A stretch of 64,000 bases of DNA, from positions 1 through 64,000 of IMG/VR virus record IMGVR_UViG_3300047368_000324. The stretch is one strand, 5' to 3'. Shown one piece after another: positions 22,729 through 29,192 of this stretch (within the stretch, counting starts at the first letter, position 1; each line of letters begins with the position of its first letter). The translations under genes and the position numbers were made by a program. The DNA comes from a virus. Under the pieces are notes generated by a model, which ran no database searches, was not told the origin of the DNA, and saw only the letters and a program-made list of their open reading frames with translations.

Positions 22729-22875
22729 TTAGTTATTTATAATTTGCATAGCTTCGGCATCCCAAATGTCTATAATCCTGCTAAGGATCCATGCTTGGCG
22801 TTTTTCTGTGCGAGCTTTTTTCATTGTCTCGGTAATGCGTTGAAGTCTTGGTTGTGGTTTATTTAATTCTGACAT
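22729..22875 (-). CDS. small basic helical protein, 48 aa
   Basis: Lys/Arg/Gln-rich helix with a Trp-containing second half. The start lies 6 nt after a TATAGT -10 box, which supports it strongly. Unknown function. Confidence 0.65.
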   Translation of the reverse strand: MSELNKPQPRLQRITETMKKARTEKRQAWILSRIIDIWDAEAMQIINN

Positions 22876-22881
22876 GATACA

Positions 22882-22910
22882 ACTATAAGGGTTTTAATTT
22901 TAAAAGTCAA
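22882..22910 (-). promoter_or_regulatory. early promoter
   Basis: On the - strand: TTGACT (22910-22905), 17-nt spacer, TATAGT (22887-22882), 6 nt to ATG 22875. The -35 box lies at the end of the 23092 gene. Confidence 0.78.
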
Positions 22911-23092
22911 GCGAAAAGAGGATGCAATTTTACATCTTCGAAACGAATCCCAACCTTGCGGTCGGTGCGATACGGGCGAACCATAGCGATGGTGCCAAGC
23001 TCTTCGTGCTCGGTAGCTTGGATAAATTGAAAGATTTTATTATCTCGAGAGATAAGCACATCACCTTTTTTAAATTTATTTTTATCTGACAT
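22907..23092 (-). CDS. small SH3-like protein, 61 aa
   Basis: KFKKGDVLISRDNKIFQFIQ followed by TIAMVRPYRTDRKVGIRFEDVKLHPL is the strand pattern of a small SH3-like barrel. Second gene of the 23283 unit. Unknown role. Confidence 0.66.
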   Translation of the reverse strand: MSDKNKFKKGDVLISRDNKIFQFIQATEHEELGTIAMVRPYRTDRKVGIRFEDVKLHPLFA

Positions 23093-23100
23093 ATTATTTT

Positions 23101-23283
23101 TTAGTGTTGGGTTACTACATTAAAACGAGGAGAGTTTAGATTCTCTTCTCTTTCGATTGTTCTAAGGTATGAAAGACTTGACGCAGTCCGAACCCGTGGG
23201 TATTCAGTTCCTGTGTCGAAGATCTTAACAGACCAATGCGTTGACCATTTTTTGATTCTAACTTGTATTTTATCTTTAATCAT
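23101..23283 (-). CDS. small basic protein, 60 aa
   Basis: Basic, Arg/Ser-rich with a Trp-containing strand pair at the N-terminus (IQVRIKKWSTHWSVKIFDTG). No family recognised. The start is fixed by the promoter. Confidence 0.66.
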   Translation of the reverse strand: MIKDKIQVRIKKWSTHWSVKIFDTGTEYPRVRTASSLSYLRTIEREENLNSPRFNVVTQH

Positions 23284-23289
23284 ATAACT

Positions 23290-23318
23290 ACTATCGCATA
23301 TAAATTCAGAAATTGCAA
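23290..23318 (-). promoter_or_regulatory. early promoter
   Basis: On the - strand: TTGCAA (23318-23313), 17-nt spacer, GATAGT (23295-23290), 6 nt to ATG 23283. Confidence 0.7.
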
Positions 23319-23366
23319 GAAAAAAGTGAAAAAAGATTCTTTTATTTTATTGCACTATTCTGTTCT

Positions 23367-23410
23367 GACTAGTCGGCAGATGCCGTAAGTCTTTGGCTAT
23401 GTGCTACTTA
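23367..23410. repeat. structured repeat element, copy E (divergent core)
   Basis: GACT (23367-23370) and the TAAGTC (23386-23391) flank a CGGC/GCCG hairpin (23374-23385) instead of the CCTAGG core. TAAGT can also pair with ACTTA (23406-23410), which overlaps the stop codon of the 23408 gene. Confidence 0.55.
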
Positions 23411-23716
23411 GAACACAAGAGCCTCGACATTTTGATTTGATACGGCAAACCAATCGGATGGATTAATGATATGACCATTTAGTACAGGCTCAAAGTTGAC
23501 CTGACTTACTCCGGCATTGACTATTCCATTTACCCGCTCGCGAGTTGTTGGAGTGTTCCAGCCAGCCAGCGACCATATCACAAACCCGCTTGCGTCACGC
23601 TTGATTATAGCGTTCCCATGCAACCAAACGGTGTTACCGTCCGTGCGAGTGTTGCCAACTGTCAAAGGTTGGCGAGATTCAAAAGCTTGTTTAATTTGTT
23701 GTGTTACTTGTCTCAT
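23408..23716 (-). CDS. conserved small phage protein, 102 aa
   Basis: Pattern GNTRTDGNTVWLHGNAIIKRD followed by GWNTPTTRERVNGI is one I recognise from small uncharacterised proteins found in many phages and their hosts; no function is known. Second gene of a unit started by the 24062 promoter. The end runs into repeat element E. Confidence 0.72.
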   Translation of the reverse strand: MRQVTQQIKQAFESRQPLTVGNTRTDGNTVWLHGNAIIKRDASGFVIWSLAGWNTPTTRERVNGIVNAGVSQVNFEPVLNGHIINPSDWFAVSNQNVEALVF

Positions 23717-23725
23717 TATTTTATA

Positions 23726-23911
23726 TTAAGCATTATCATTTGGTTTTGCAAGCATAAACTTCATAAAAGTTTCTTGAGCTTTTAGATTGTCTTGGATCTC
23801 ATCAAGCTCAATCTGTGCGTTAATTACCATCTGCTGACTTTGGATGTGCCCCGCTTCTGCATTTGGTGTGAGTACTCGAATAAGTTCTTTAAGCTCTTTT
23901 ATTTTATCCAT
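23726..23911 (-). CDS. small helical protein, 61 aa
   Basis: Charged helical chain with coiled-coil tendency. The start overlaps the stop of the upstream 52-residue gene. Unknown. Confidence 0.65.
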   Translation of the reverse strand: MDKIKELKELIRVLTPNAEAGHIQSQQMVINAQIELDEIQDNLKAQETFMKFMLAKPNDNA

Positions 23912-24062
23912 GGTTTGAGAGTATTGGAGTTTGTGTTTTGATTTGTAATTGCTTTGCCTTTTTCATGGCTTTAGCGTGAGTCTTTGCGTTATCTACGAGT
24001 TTTCCAAAGAGGCGAATATCGAACCAGTTTGAAAAGTTTGGGTTTTTATCAACATTAATCAT
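23904..24062 (-). CDS. small protein, 52 aa, paralogue of the 25040 gene
   Basis: NPNFSNWFDIRLFGKLVDNAKTHAKAMKKA aligns by eye with NPNFTKWFNILFDGRLVDNAKSHAQAMRIA in the gene at 25040, so the two are clear paralogues. The family is unknown to me. It starts 7 nt after a CATAAT -10 box and is coupled to the next gene. Confidence 0.7.
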   Translation of the reverse strand: MINVDKNPNFSNWFDIRLFGKLVDNAKTHAKAMKKAKQLQIKTQTPILSNHG

Positions 24063-24069
24063 AAGTCTT

Positions 24070-24097
24070 ATTATGCAGTTTTGAGTTTAAATGTCAA
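24070..24097 (-). promoter_or_regulatory. early promoter
   Basis: On the - strand: TTGACA (24097-24092), 16-nt spacer, CATAAT (24075-24070), 7 nt to ATG 24062. Confidence 0.75.
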
Positions 24098-24294
24098 GCG
24101 TTTCTTTCAACTGACTTCCAACCATAAGCTAAAACTTTGTCATTATAGCGAGCTTGTGAAAGCATAGCCTTAAGGTCAGAAATTTTTGCATTGATCCAAT
24201 CAATTTCGCTTTGATCCATTTTACCTTGCCACATTGCAAGTTGGTTTTTTTCTATTGCGATTTCGTTTTTTATTTGTTCTGTTGTCTTAATCAT
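24094..24294 (-). CDS. small helical protein, 66 aa
   Basis: Two charged helices (about 5-25 and 28-50) and a basic tail with GWKSVERNA. Unknown. The 3' end overlaps the next promoter's -35 box. Confidence 0.66.
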   Translation of the reverse strand: MIKTTEQIKNEIAIEKNQLAMWQGKMDQSEIDWINAKISDLKAMLSQARYNDKVLAYGWKSVERNA

Positions 24295-24300
24295 ATTTAC

Positions 24301-24329
24301 AATCTATTCTATTTTTTAGTAAAAGTCAA
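24301..24329 (-). promoter_or_regulatory. early promoter
   Basis: On the - strand: TTGACT (24329-24324), 17-nt spacer, TAGATT (24306-24301), 6 nt to ATG 24294. Confidence 0.78.
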
Positions 24330-24337
24330 GTTTTATT

Positions 24338-24415
24338 TTACTTTTTTTTAGCTATTACAAAAGCTAAAAGAATTTTTTCTCTTTCGGTGAGTTGTGTTTT
24401 ATTAATCTTTATCAT
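24338..24415 (-). CDS. 25-aa basic peptide with its own promoter
   Basis: MIKINKTQLTEREKILLAF: a short amphipathic helix with a Lys-rich end. Although tiny, it has a complete -35/-10 pair with the same 6-nt spacing to the ATG as the larger genes, so it is probably expressed. Confidence 0.5.
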   Translation of the reverse strand: MIKINKTQLTEREKILLAFVIAKKK

Positions 24416-24421
24416 ATAAAC

Positions 24422-24450
24422 AACATAGCAAGAAAATCGCTAAAAGTCAA
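24422..24450 (-). promoter_or_regulatory. early promoter of the 25-aa peptide
   Basis: On the - strand: TTGACT (24450-24445), 17-nt spacer, TATGTT (24427-24422), 6 nt to ATG 24415. Confidence 0.7.
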
Positions 24451-24485
24451 GAACTTTTTTAATTTTTTAAAACTTTTTTTCTATT

Positions 24486-24566
24486 GTAAGTCTTTGATCT
24501 TTAGAGACTTCCGGCACAGCCGGCCTAGGCCCGTAGGCCCGTAAGTCCTTGATTACCAAGGCGTTT
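24486..24566. repeat. structured repeat element, copy F
   Basis: Full-length copy: GTAAGTC (24486-24492), GACTT (24506-24510), a CCGGC/GCCGG hairpin, CCTAGG (24524-24529), GGCC/GGCC, CGTAAGTC (24540-24547) and a CCTTG/CAAGG hairpin, ending GCGTTT. Lies after the 24644 gene and before the 24450 promoter on the - strand. Confidence 0.78.
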
Positions 24567-24643
24567 CGTCTTCTTTCATGTCTTGCCACATGAGGTAGAA
24601 TACTACAAGCCAAGGAGAGAATAGGATAATTTCGATCATAATG

Positions 24644-24862
24644 TTATTTTTTGCGTTGTTCGTGCAGTACGGTTTGAAACTTTTTGCGAGCTTCTTGTAC
24701 TGCGTGGAGAGCGTCGAGGATTGCCATGCCCTGAGTAATGCTCAAGGTTTGATCTCCTTCAGTGTTGCTCGTTTGAGCGAGGAAATTGAGATTTCCTTCA
24801 GCTTTAGAAAGTGCGAGTCCCAAGTCAAGTTCGGGAAAGTCCATTTTTTTTGATTCGTTCAT
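24644..24862 (-). CDS. small helical protein, 72 aa
   Basis: Start 24862 (MNESKKMDFPELDLG) follows directly on the preceding stop; the longer frame from 24925 lies inside the upstream gene. The C-terminal half is a charged helix (AILDALHAVQEARKKFQTVL). Unknown function. Repeat F follows. Confidence 0.66.
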   Translation of the reverse strand: MNESKKMDFPELDLGLALSKAEGNLNFLAQTSNTEGDQTLSITQGMAILDALHAVQEARKKFQTVLHEQRKK

Positions 24863-24863
24863 A

Positions 24864-25040
24864 TTAGAGAGATATTCTTGCACCTGTTCTGATTGGCTCG
24901 CGAAGATCTTGAGCTTGAGATTCAAGTTTGCTTGCGATTCTCATTGCCTGTGCGTGAGATTTTGCGTTATCAACAAGCCTTCCGTCAAAAAGGATGTTGA
25001 ACCATTTAGTGAAGTTTGGGTTTTGTATTATCTTTATCAT
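24864..25040 (-). CDS. small protein, 58 aa, paralogue of the 24062 gene
   Basis: The first 35 residues share the NPNF-x2-WF-x8-LVDNAK-x-HA-x-AM pattern with the 24062 gene; the C-terminal part differs. Starts 6 nt after a TAGATT -10 box. Confidence 0.7.
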   Translation of the reverse strand: MIKIIQNPNFTKWFNILFDGRLVDNAKSHAQAMRIASKLESQAQDLREPIRTGARISL

Positions 25041-25046
25041 GTAACT

Positions 25047-25075
25047 AATCTATAAAAGTTTTTGGTAAAAGTCAA
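25047..25075 (-). promoter_or_regulatory. early promoter
   Basis: On the - strand: TTGACT (25075-25070), 17-nt spacer, TAGATT (25052-25047), 6 nt to ATG 25040. Confidence 0.78.
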
Positions 25076-25087
25076 GTTTTATTTTAA

Positions 25088-25336
25088 TTATTTTTCAAAA
25101 ATTCTATTAATGTAGTAGCTGTAATCCTCGCCAAAGCTGAGGTGAGATTGTAACTCACGCACACGCTTGGCAACTTGTCGCCGTACTTCATGCTTATCTT
25201 TCGCTTGGTATGTTAACACATGATTGGTGCTTTCCATCATTACTTGGGAATTTGTGTTTGTATTAAAGAAGGGGAGCTTGCCACCTCCAATTGAACTGAC
25301 ATGGATATTTGCGGTGAATGTTTTATTTTTAATCAT
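25088..25336 (-). CDS. small basic protein, 82 aa
   Basis: Beta-rich N-terminal half (FTANIHVSSIGGGKLPFF) and a basic helical C-terminal half (DKHEVRRQVAKRVREL). No family recognised. Single-gene unit. Confidence 0.68.
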   Translation of the reverse strand: MIKNKTFTANIHVSSIGGGKLPFFNTNTNSQVMMESTNHVLTYQAKDKHEVRRQVAKRVRELQSHLSFGEDYSYYINRIFEK

Positions 25337-25342
25337 AAGTTT

Positions 25343-25370
25343 ATTATAGATTTATATTTTAAGAAGTCAA
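25343..25370 (-). promoter_or_regulatory. early promoter
   Basis: On the - strand: TTGACT (25370-25365), 16-nt spacer, TATAAT (25348-25343), 6 nt to ATG 25336. Confidence 0.8.
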
Positions 25371-25377
25371 GACCTAT

Positions 25378-25563
25378 TTACTCGTATTGTGAGTGGAAGC
25401 CCCAATCAATGTCAGGCTGCTCGTCGAACTCTCTCAAGGATAGCTCGTCCTGTAGCTGCCCAAGCTCATTGCGTATTACAACGCGTTGAGAGTCGCTAAG
25501 TATGCACTCAGCAAGAGCGGTTTGTAGTGTTAGTATTTCTCTCTCTATTTCTTTTGTTGTCAT
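25378..25563 (-). CDS. small coiled-coil protein, 61 aa
   Basis: Leu/Glu/Arg heptads from about 4 to 45, with an acidic aromatic tail ending DWGFHSQYE. Unknown function. Single-gene unit. Confidence 0.66.
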   Translation of the reverse strand: MTTKEIEREILTLQTALAECILSDSQRVVIRNELGQLQDELSLREFDEQPDIDWGFHSQYE

Positions 25564-25569
25564 ATATAC

Positions 25570-25597
25570 AATGTAACATATTATAGCTAAAACACAA
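25570..25597 (-). promoter_or_regulatory. early promoter
   Basis: On the - strand: TTGTGT (25597-25592), 16-nt spacer, TACATT (25575-25570), 6 nt to ATG 25563. Confidence 0.65.
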
Positions 25598-25636
25598 GCC
25601 TAAAATGCAACTATTTTATTACATTATTATGTTATT

Positions 25637-25717
25637 GTAAGTCATTGTTTATTATAGACTTAGGGCACGAGCGGCCTAGGCCTGCCGGCCCGTAAGTCTT
25701 TGATTATTAAGCGTTTA
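25637..25717. repeat. structured repeat element, copy G
   Basis: Full-length copy: GTAAGTC (25637-25643) with GACTTA (25657-25662), CCTAGG (25675-25680) inside a GGCC-rich stem, CGTAAGTC (25691-25698) and the TTTGATTATTAAGCGTTTAG tail, whose end is the stop of the 25715 gene. Confidence 0.78.
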
Positions 25718-25939
25718 GAACTCGTCCATCAAAAGCTCGTCCAAGGCGTATGTATCAAGCTCGGGGTCTTGGTAGTTCGCACCATCAGGGGTATGAAGCG
25801 TGCCTGATTCTACTAGGAAATTGGCTAGATCTTTGTAGTGCACAAAACGCCTAGCTAGCTTGTATAAGCTCTCATCGTTGCCTAACCATAGGGCCACATT
25901 CCATGTTTCCCAATTCGCCCAACCGTTGTAACCTTCCAT
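25715..25939 (-). CDS. conserved small protein with NGWANWETWNVALWL motif, 74 aa
   Basis: The N-terminal NGWANWETWNVALWLGNDE is a recognisable signature of a small protein family shared by phages and bacteria, of unknown function. The C-terminus is acidic. Coupled to the preceding gene (TAATG). Repeat G follows its stop. Confidence 0.75.
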   Translation of the reverse strand: MEGYNGWANWETWNVALWLGNDESLYKLARRFVHYKDLANFLVESGTLHTPDGANYQDPELDTYALDELLMDEF

Positions 25940-26097
25940 TATTTGACCTTGGTTAAACGGTAACGGCGACGCTTGGACCCTATGTTCCGGGCTTGGCGTG
26001 CACGGAGCAAAGCTTCGGCCTGCTTTTTGTATAGAGGCATGGACTCAATTGTCCAGCCTGTTTTATCTGAGAACGGTATTGATTCTAGTATGAACAT
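25939..26097 (-). CDS. small basic protein, 52 aa
   Basis: Strongly basic C-terminus (about 36-52: GSKRRRYRLTK). An AAAGGA site lies just upstream of its ATG, as expected for an internal cistron after the 26413 gene. Possibly nucleic-acid binding. Confidence 0.62.
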   Translation of the reverse strand: MFILESIPFSDKTGWTIESMPLYKKQAEALLRARQARNIGSKRRRYRLTKVK

Positions 26098-26116
26098 ATA
26101 TTCCTTTGATTAGAGA

Positions 26117-26413
26117 TTAAACTTCGAAGATTTCACGCATTGTACCGCTGACGCAATCCATATCTACAAGACTTTCGTCATTGTCAAAATCTTCGTCCTC
26201 TTCAGCCTCGACAGAATCAAGAGAAGTAAATTCATCCTCAATGTCACGCTCGGATGCGTGTTGGATGCCATGCTCAAGAGTAAACTCTTCATTGGCGATT
26301 TCTTCCTCGATGTCCGAGAGCAGTTCAGCGAAGCGACCTGTAACTTTGTTGTTGTTTGCGTTAGCAAGTTCAACGGCTTTGGCGATTAGAGCGATATTAT
26401 TTTCGTTATTCAT
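26117..26413 (-). CDS. acidic protein, 98 aa
   Basis: Helical Ala/Asn-rich N-terminus followed by about 60 residues dense in Glu and Asp. Such acidic phage proteins can be DNA mimics, but nothing specific is visible here. First gene of a three-gene unit. Confidence 0.68.
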   Translation of the reverse strand: MNNENNIALIAKAVELANANNNKVTGRFAELLSDIEEEIANEEFTLEHGIQHASERDIEDEFTSLDSVEAEEDEDFDNDESLVDMDCVSGTMREIFEV

Positions 26414-26419
26414 AGTTTG

Positions 26420-26448
26420 TATATTATAGTATTATAGAGTGATTGCAA
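26420..26448 (-). promoter_or_regulatory. early promoter
   Basis: On the - strand: TTGCAA (26448-26443), 17-nt spacer, AATATA (26425-26420), 6 nt to ATG 26413. Confidence 0.62.
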
Positions 26449-26461
26449 GAAAAAAGTTTGA

Positions 26462-26572
26462 TTATGCGAAAGTTTTTTTATGCTTTGCTTTGCGTGGAAG
26501 TACTTTGTTTCTAAGCTTGTGAGGTCTTGCCTTTGTGAAGACTATTGGCATTCGTACTTTTATCTTATTCAT
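26462..26572 (-). CDS. 36-aa highly basic peptide
   Basis: Lys/Arg/His-rich throughout with no acidic residue. First - strand gene of the block, with its own promoter. Possibly a nucleic-acid-binding peptide. Confidence 0.55.
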   Translation of the reverse strand: MNKIKVRMPIVFTKARPHKLRNKVLPRKAKHKKTFA

Positions 26573-26578
26573 ATAAAC

Positions 26579-26606
26579 AATCTAACACATTGTACCGAAA
26601 ACACAA
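26579..26606 (-). promoter_or_regulatory. early promoter
   Basis: On the - strand: TTGTGT (26606-26601), 16-nt spacer, TAGATT (26584-26579), 6 nt to ATG 26572. Confidence 0.68.
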
Positions 26607-26783
26607 GAAAAAAATTCAACTATTTTACTGCACGATCCCCTCCCCCCCTATCAGAAACCCTACCCCTTTTGTGAAATGAAAGGAATCTATAAAATTCGAT
26701 TCGACCGGGGGGGTGGTATTTTTCAATATCTGAATGAATCTGACTTTAATTAACAAATGGGCCGACCAAAAAAAATCCACGGG

Positions 26784-26788
26784 GTGTA
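26784..26788 (+). promoter_or_regulatory. GTGTA late-type upstream motif
   Basis: GTGTA 9 nt before ATG 26798, at the border where the early promoter type disappears. One of ten such sites in the window. Confidence 0.4.
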
Positions 26789-26797
26789 TTTTTAGGT

Positions 26798-27007
26798 ATG
26801 GCTGATGAACAAGAAACCTATTGGTTAAAGAGTATGCAATTCCAGATCCAACAGAAGGACCGAGAAATTGCTGATTTGCTAGTTATTATAGACACGCTTC
26901 AGACTAATCTCCGAAGCGCTTCTACATACATCCCTGAGGAAAAAATCCAAGAAGTTAAAACCCAGAGTTATCTTTGGAGTTTAAATTGGCGACCTGGGGA
27001 TCAATAA
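26798..27007 (+). CDS. small coiled-coil protein, 69 aa
   Basis: Gln/Leu/Ile heptads (about 8-40) and a Trp-containing C-terminus. First + strand gene of the late region. Unknown function. Confidence 0.62.
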   Translation: MADEQETYWLKSMQFQIQQKDREIADLLVIIDTLQTNLRSASTYIPEEKIQEVKTQSYLWSLNWRPGDQ

Positions 27008-27138
27008 GTCGTAGCGCCCAAATGTCACAATGTGACCGCGCAAAAGGTCGTCGAGAGGCATTTTGTCACTTCGGCGGCCTTTTCTGGCTTATTTTGGGGG
27101 CTAAAAAATTGGCATGGCACCTGCAAATATAAAGGCAT

Positions 27139-27525
27139 ATGAAATATTCACTAATTAACCAACTGTTTGAGCAGGCCAACCTGCTTAGTGCGATGGACGA
27201 CACCGTTTGCAACGTTATCGATTCCAGTTTAGATTCTTATAAGTACAGGACAACCTTAGATGAGCAAGAAAACAACTATGTTATCCATGCTCAAGTCCCA
27301 GGACTTAGTAAAGAAGATATAAATATCACTTTAGATGATAATATATTAAAGATTCGCGGCGAAAAAGCTATAAATGACCATATGACATGTTCAATTAATA
27401 AAGAACTTTCGCTTGGAAGAGACGTTAATCCATCTAAAATTACTGCAAAAGTAGAAAATGGAATATTAGAAGTTAGTATACCTAAATTAGAGAAATGTAA
27501 AACTAAGCAAATTAAAATTAATTAA
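27139..27525 (+). CDS. hsp20: Hsp20 / alpha-crystallin small heat shock protein
   Basis: The alpha-crystallin domain spans about 30-128: YVIHAQVPGLSKEDINITLDDNILKIRGEK and the closing IENGILEVSIPK-type strand, here KVENGILEVSIPK. Small chaperone holding unfolded proteins. Phage Hsp20 genes are widespread in T4-like marine phages, where a role in head assembly is suspected. The N-terminal arm is short. It overlaps the end of the convergent glycosyltransferase gene by 8 nt. Confidence 0.92.
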   Translation: MKYSLINQLFEQANLLSAMDDTVCNVIDSSLDSYKYRTTLDEQENNYVIHAQVPGLSKEDINITLDDNILKIRGEKAINDHMTCSINKELSLGRDVNPSKITAKVENGILEVSIPKLEKCKTKQIKIN

Positions 27526-28363
27526 TATCTTTTAATTTTTTTTCAAAAGCCCTTCCCCATGGATAACCTAGCTCTCTATGAAGCATTCGGGTTCTAATTT
27601 CCCAGAATTCTTGGCTGGTCGCCGTTGGATTGATACCGGCTGAATCGTGCTCTAAACTTCGGCGGTCACCCTCCTCATTATCTTGGGGTCTATAAACATA
27701 GACAGGTATTCCATTTTTATTAGATCTTAAGCAGAAAGCAATATCATCTCCAATCAATCTTATGTCATCTGTTATGTCTTCTGCAAATAAATATTTTAAT
27801 GAAGATTTATTAAATGCCATGCCTCCGCATAGATAATCTGCTTTTTTCAGCATGGGCTTATCTGGATCTCTATGATTCTTCAGAGTATAGAATGTTCCAG
27901 ACATATCTGTGATGCCTGTAAATGCCACGGCTGTATTTTTATCATAATTTTTACATTGATTATTATATTTATACGTTGCGCTTCTATCTAAATCCCATCC
28001 GTAGTTCTGAACCAGGCAGTCATCGTGGTGCAAGATGCTTACCATTGCCCTACAATAGTCGGGCATCGGGAAACGATCATCATCTAGTGTTATTATTTTT
28101 TCTGTAGGAGCAGCTAATGCGACTTGATATCTTCCAATGTGTTTAAAATTAAAGTCAGAATACACAGTATGAACATTATCCATACCTTTTGTTCTATTTA
28201 GCCATGTTTCTATGAAATTAGTTTTTTCTTTTGGCAATCCTAAAAAACAGCCAATTATGCACTTTGGCGGCAAGCTCTGACTAAAAACCCTATCTAGTTG
28301 CTTATTAAGTAGCTCTTCTGTTTTATTATAATAATTAAGTATAAGAGTATAATCAGTATTCAT
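27518..28363 (-). CDS. glycosyltransferase-like protein, GT-A fold
   Basis: N-terminal LILNYYNKTEELLNKQLDRVFSQS resembles the start of GT2-type transferases, and ITLDDDRFPMPDY (near residue 96) is a DDD/DxD nucleotide-sugar motif. A later ADYLCGGMAFNKSSL and GDDIAFCLR fit the acceptor-side motifs of the family. Likely transfers a sugar to a phage or host glycan; the acceptor cannot be told. Middle of a - strand set with FkbM and a second transferase-like gene. Confidence 0.72.
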   Translation of the reverse strand: MNTDYTLILNYYNKTEELLNKQLDRVFSQSLPPKCIIGCFLGLPKEKTNFIETWLNRTKGMDNVHTVYSDFNFKHIGRYQVALAAPTEKIITLDDDRFPMPDYCRAMVSILHHDDCLVQNYGWDLDRSATYKYNNQCKNYDKNTAVAFTGITDMSGTFYTLKNHRDPDKPMLKKADYLCGGMAFNKSSLKYLFAEDITDDIRLIGDDIAFCLRSNKNGIPVYVYRPQDNEEGDRRSLEHDSAGINPTATSQEFWEIRTRMLHRELGYPWGRAFEKKLKDIN

Positions 28364-28377
28364 GCATAATTTTATGT

Positions 28378-29133
28378 TTATTTTTTAACAAATCCAAATA
28401 TGCCTAATCCATCTTGTTCTACAGGATCATAAAACCAACTTTCGTGGCTATCTTTTAATATTGAATTTAATTTATTGAATAATACTGATTGAGTTGGTGC
28501 ATCTGGGCCGTAATCCTCGAATCCGTGCCACTCTCCCATAATAGCTCCTGTTTCTTTAAGTATGTCTAGGTCTTCGCAGTCATCTCTCAGGAAACCATTT
28601 TCTCCGCCCTCACAATCTAATTTTAATAAATCTATACTCTCTATATCATATTCATGCATTAATGATCTTAAAGTATAATGCTTAACATCAAAATCTTCAT
28701 GTAATTTATATACTTGTTCTTCTGCTTGATCAACACTTTCTTTATTAGGTATTAATTCATTAGTAAGAAAACCTCCACCAGTTGCTTCTTTAACACTTCT
28801 ATAAAAATATACTTTATCAGGATAATAATTAAGAACACCTCTAATAAGAGTATTGTTATGTTCTTCTAAATTTAATTTACACATTTGATAATTGTCTACG
28901 TCAGGCTCTACAGTATACGTCTCGCAATCGGGAAATAGGGAATGGCAACGTTTGGAAAAGCTACCTATGTGTCCTCCAATATCAACTACAACTTTCGGTG
29001 CACAGTTGATAAACTGATTAATGGGGTAATTTTCTTCACTAAACACCTCTCCCAAAACATTCTTATCTTCTTCTTGAAAGTGCTCTCTTATTTTAAATGG
29101 AATATTGTTATGTAATATGTCGATTGTTTGCAT
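28378..29133 (-). CDS. FkbM family methyltransferase
   Basis: SAM-dependent class I methyltransferase: KVVVDIGGHIGSFSKRC (motif I, about 67-83), ETYTVEPDVDNYQMCKLNL (motif II) and LLKLDCEGGENGFL (about 168-181), the sequence order typical of FkbM proteins that O-methylate sugars or other small acceptors. 251 aa, complete. It lies between two sugar-transferase-like genes, so methylation of a glycan is a reasonable guess. Confidence 0.85.
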   Translation of the reverse strand: MQTIDILHNNIPFKIREHFQEEDKNVLGEVFSEENYPINQFINCAPKVVVDIGGHIGSFSKRCHSLFPDCETYTVEPDVDNYQMCKLNLEEHNNTLIRGVLNYYPDKVYFYRSVKEATGGGFLTNELIPNKESVDQAEEQVYKLHEDFDVKHYTLRSLMHEYDIESIDLLKLDCEGGENGFLRDDCEDLDILKETGAIMGEWHGFEDYGPDAPTQSVLFNKLNSILKDSHESWFYDPVEQDGLGIFGFVKK

Positions 29134-29192
29134 AACATATTATATAGTTTGATTTAAAAAAGATACATAATATATTTTGTATTTTGTATTTC

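Noticed and set aside
26757-26795. 12-codon frame MGRPKKIHGVYF
   Set aside because: It resembles the start of an AT-hook type protein but ends after 12 codons with no continuation in other frames; too short to annotate as a gene.
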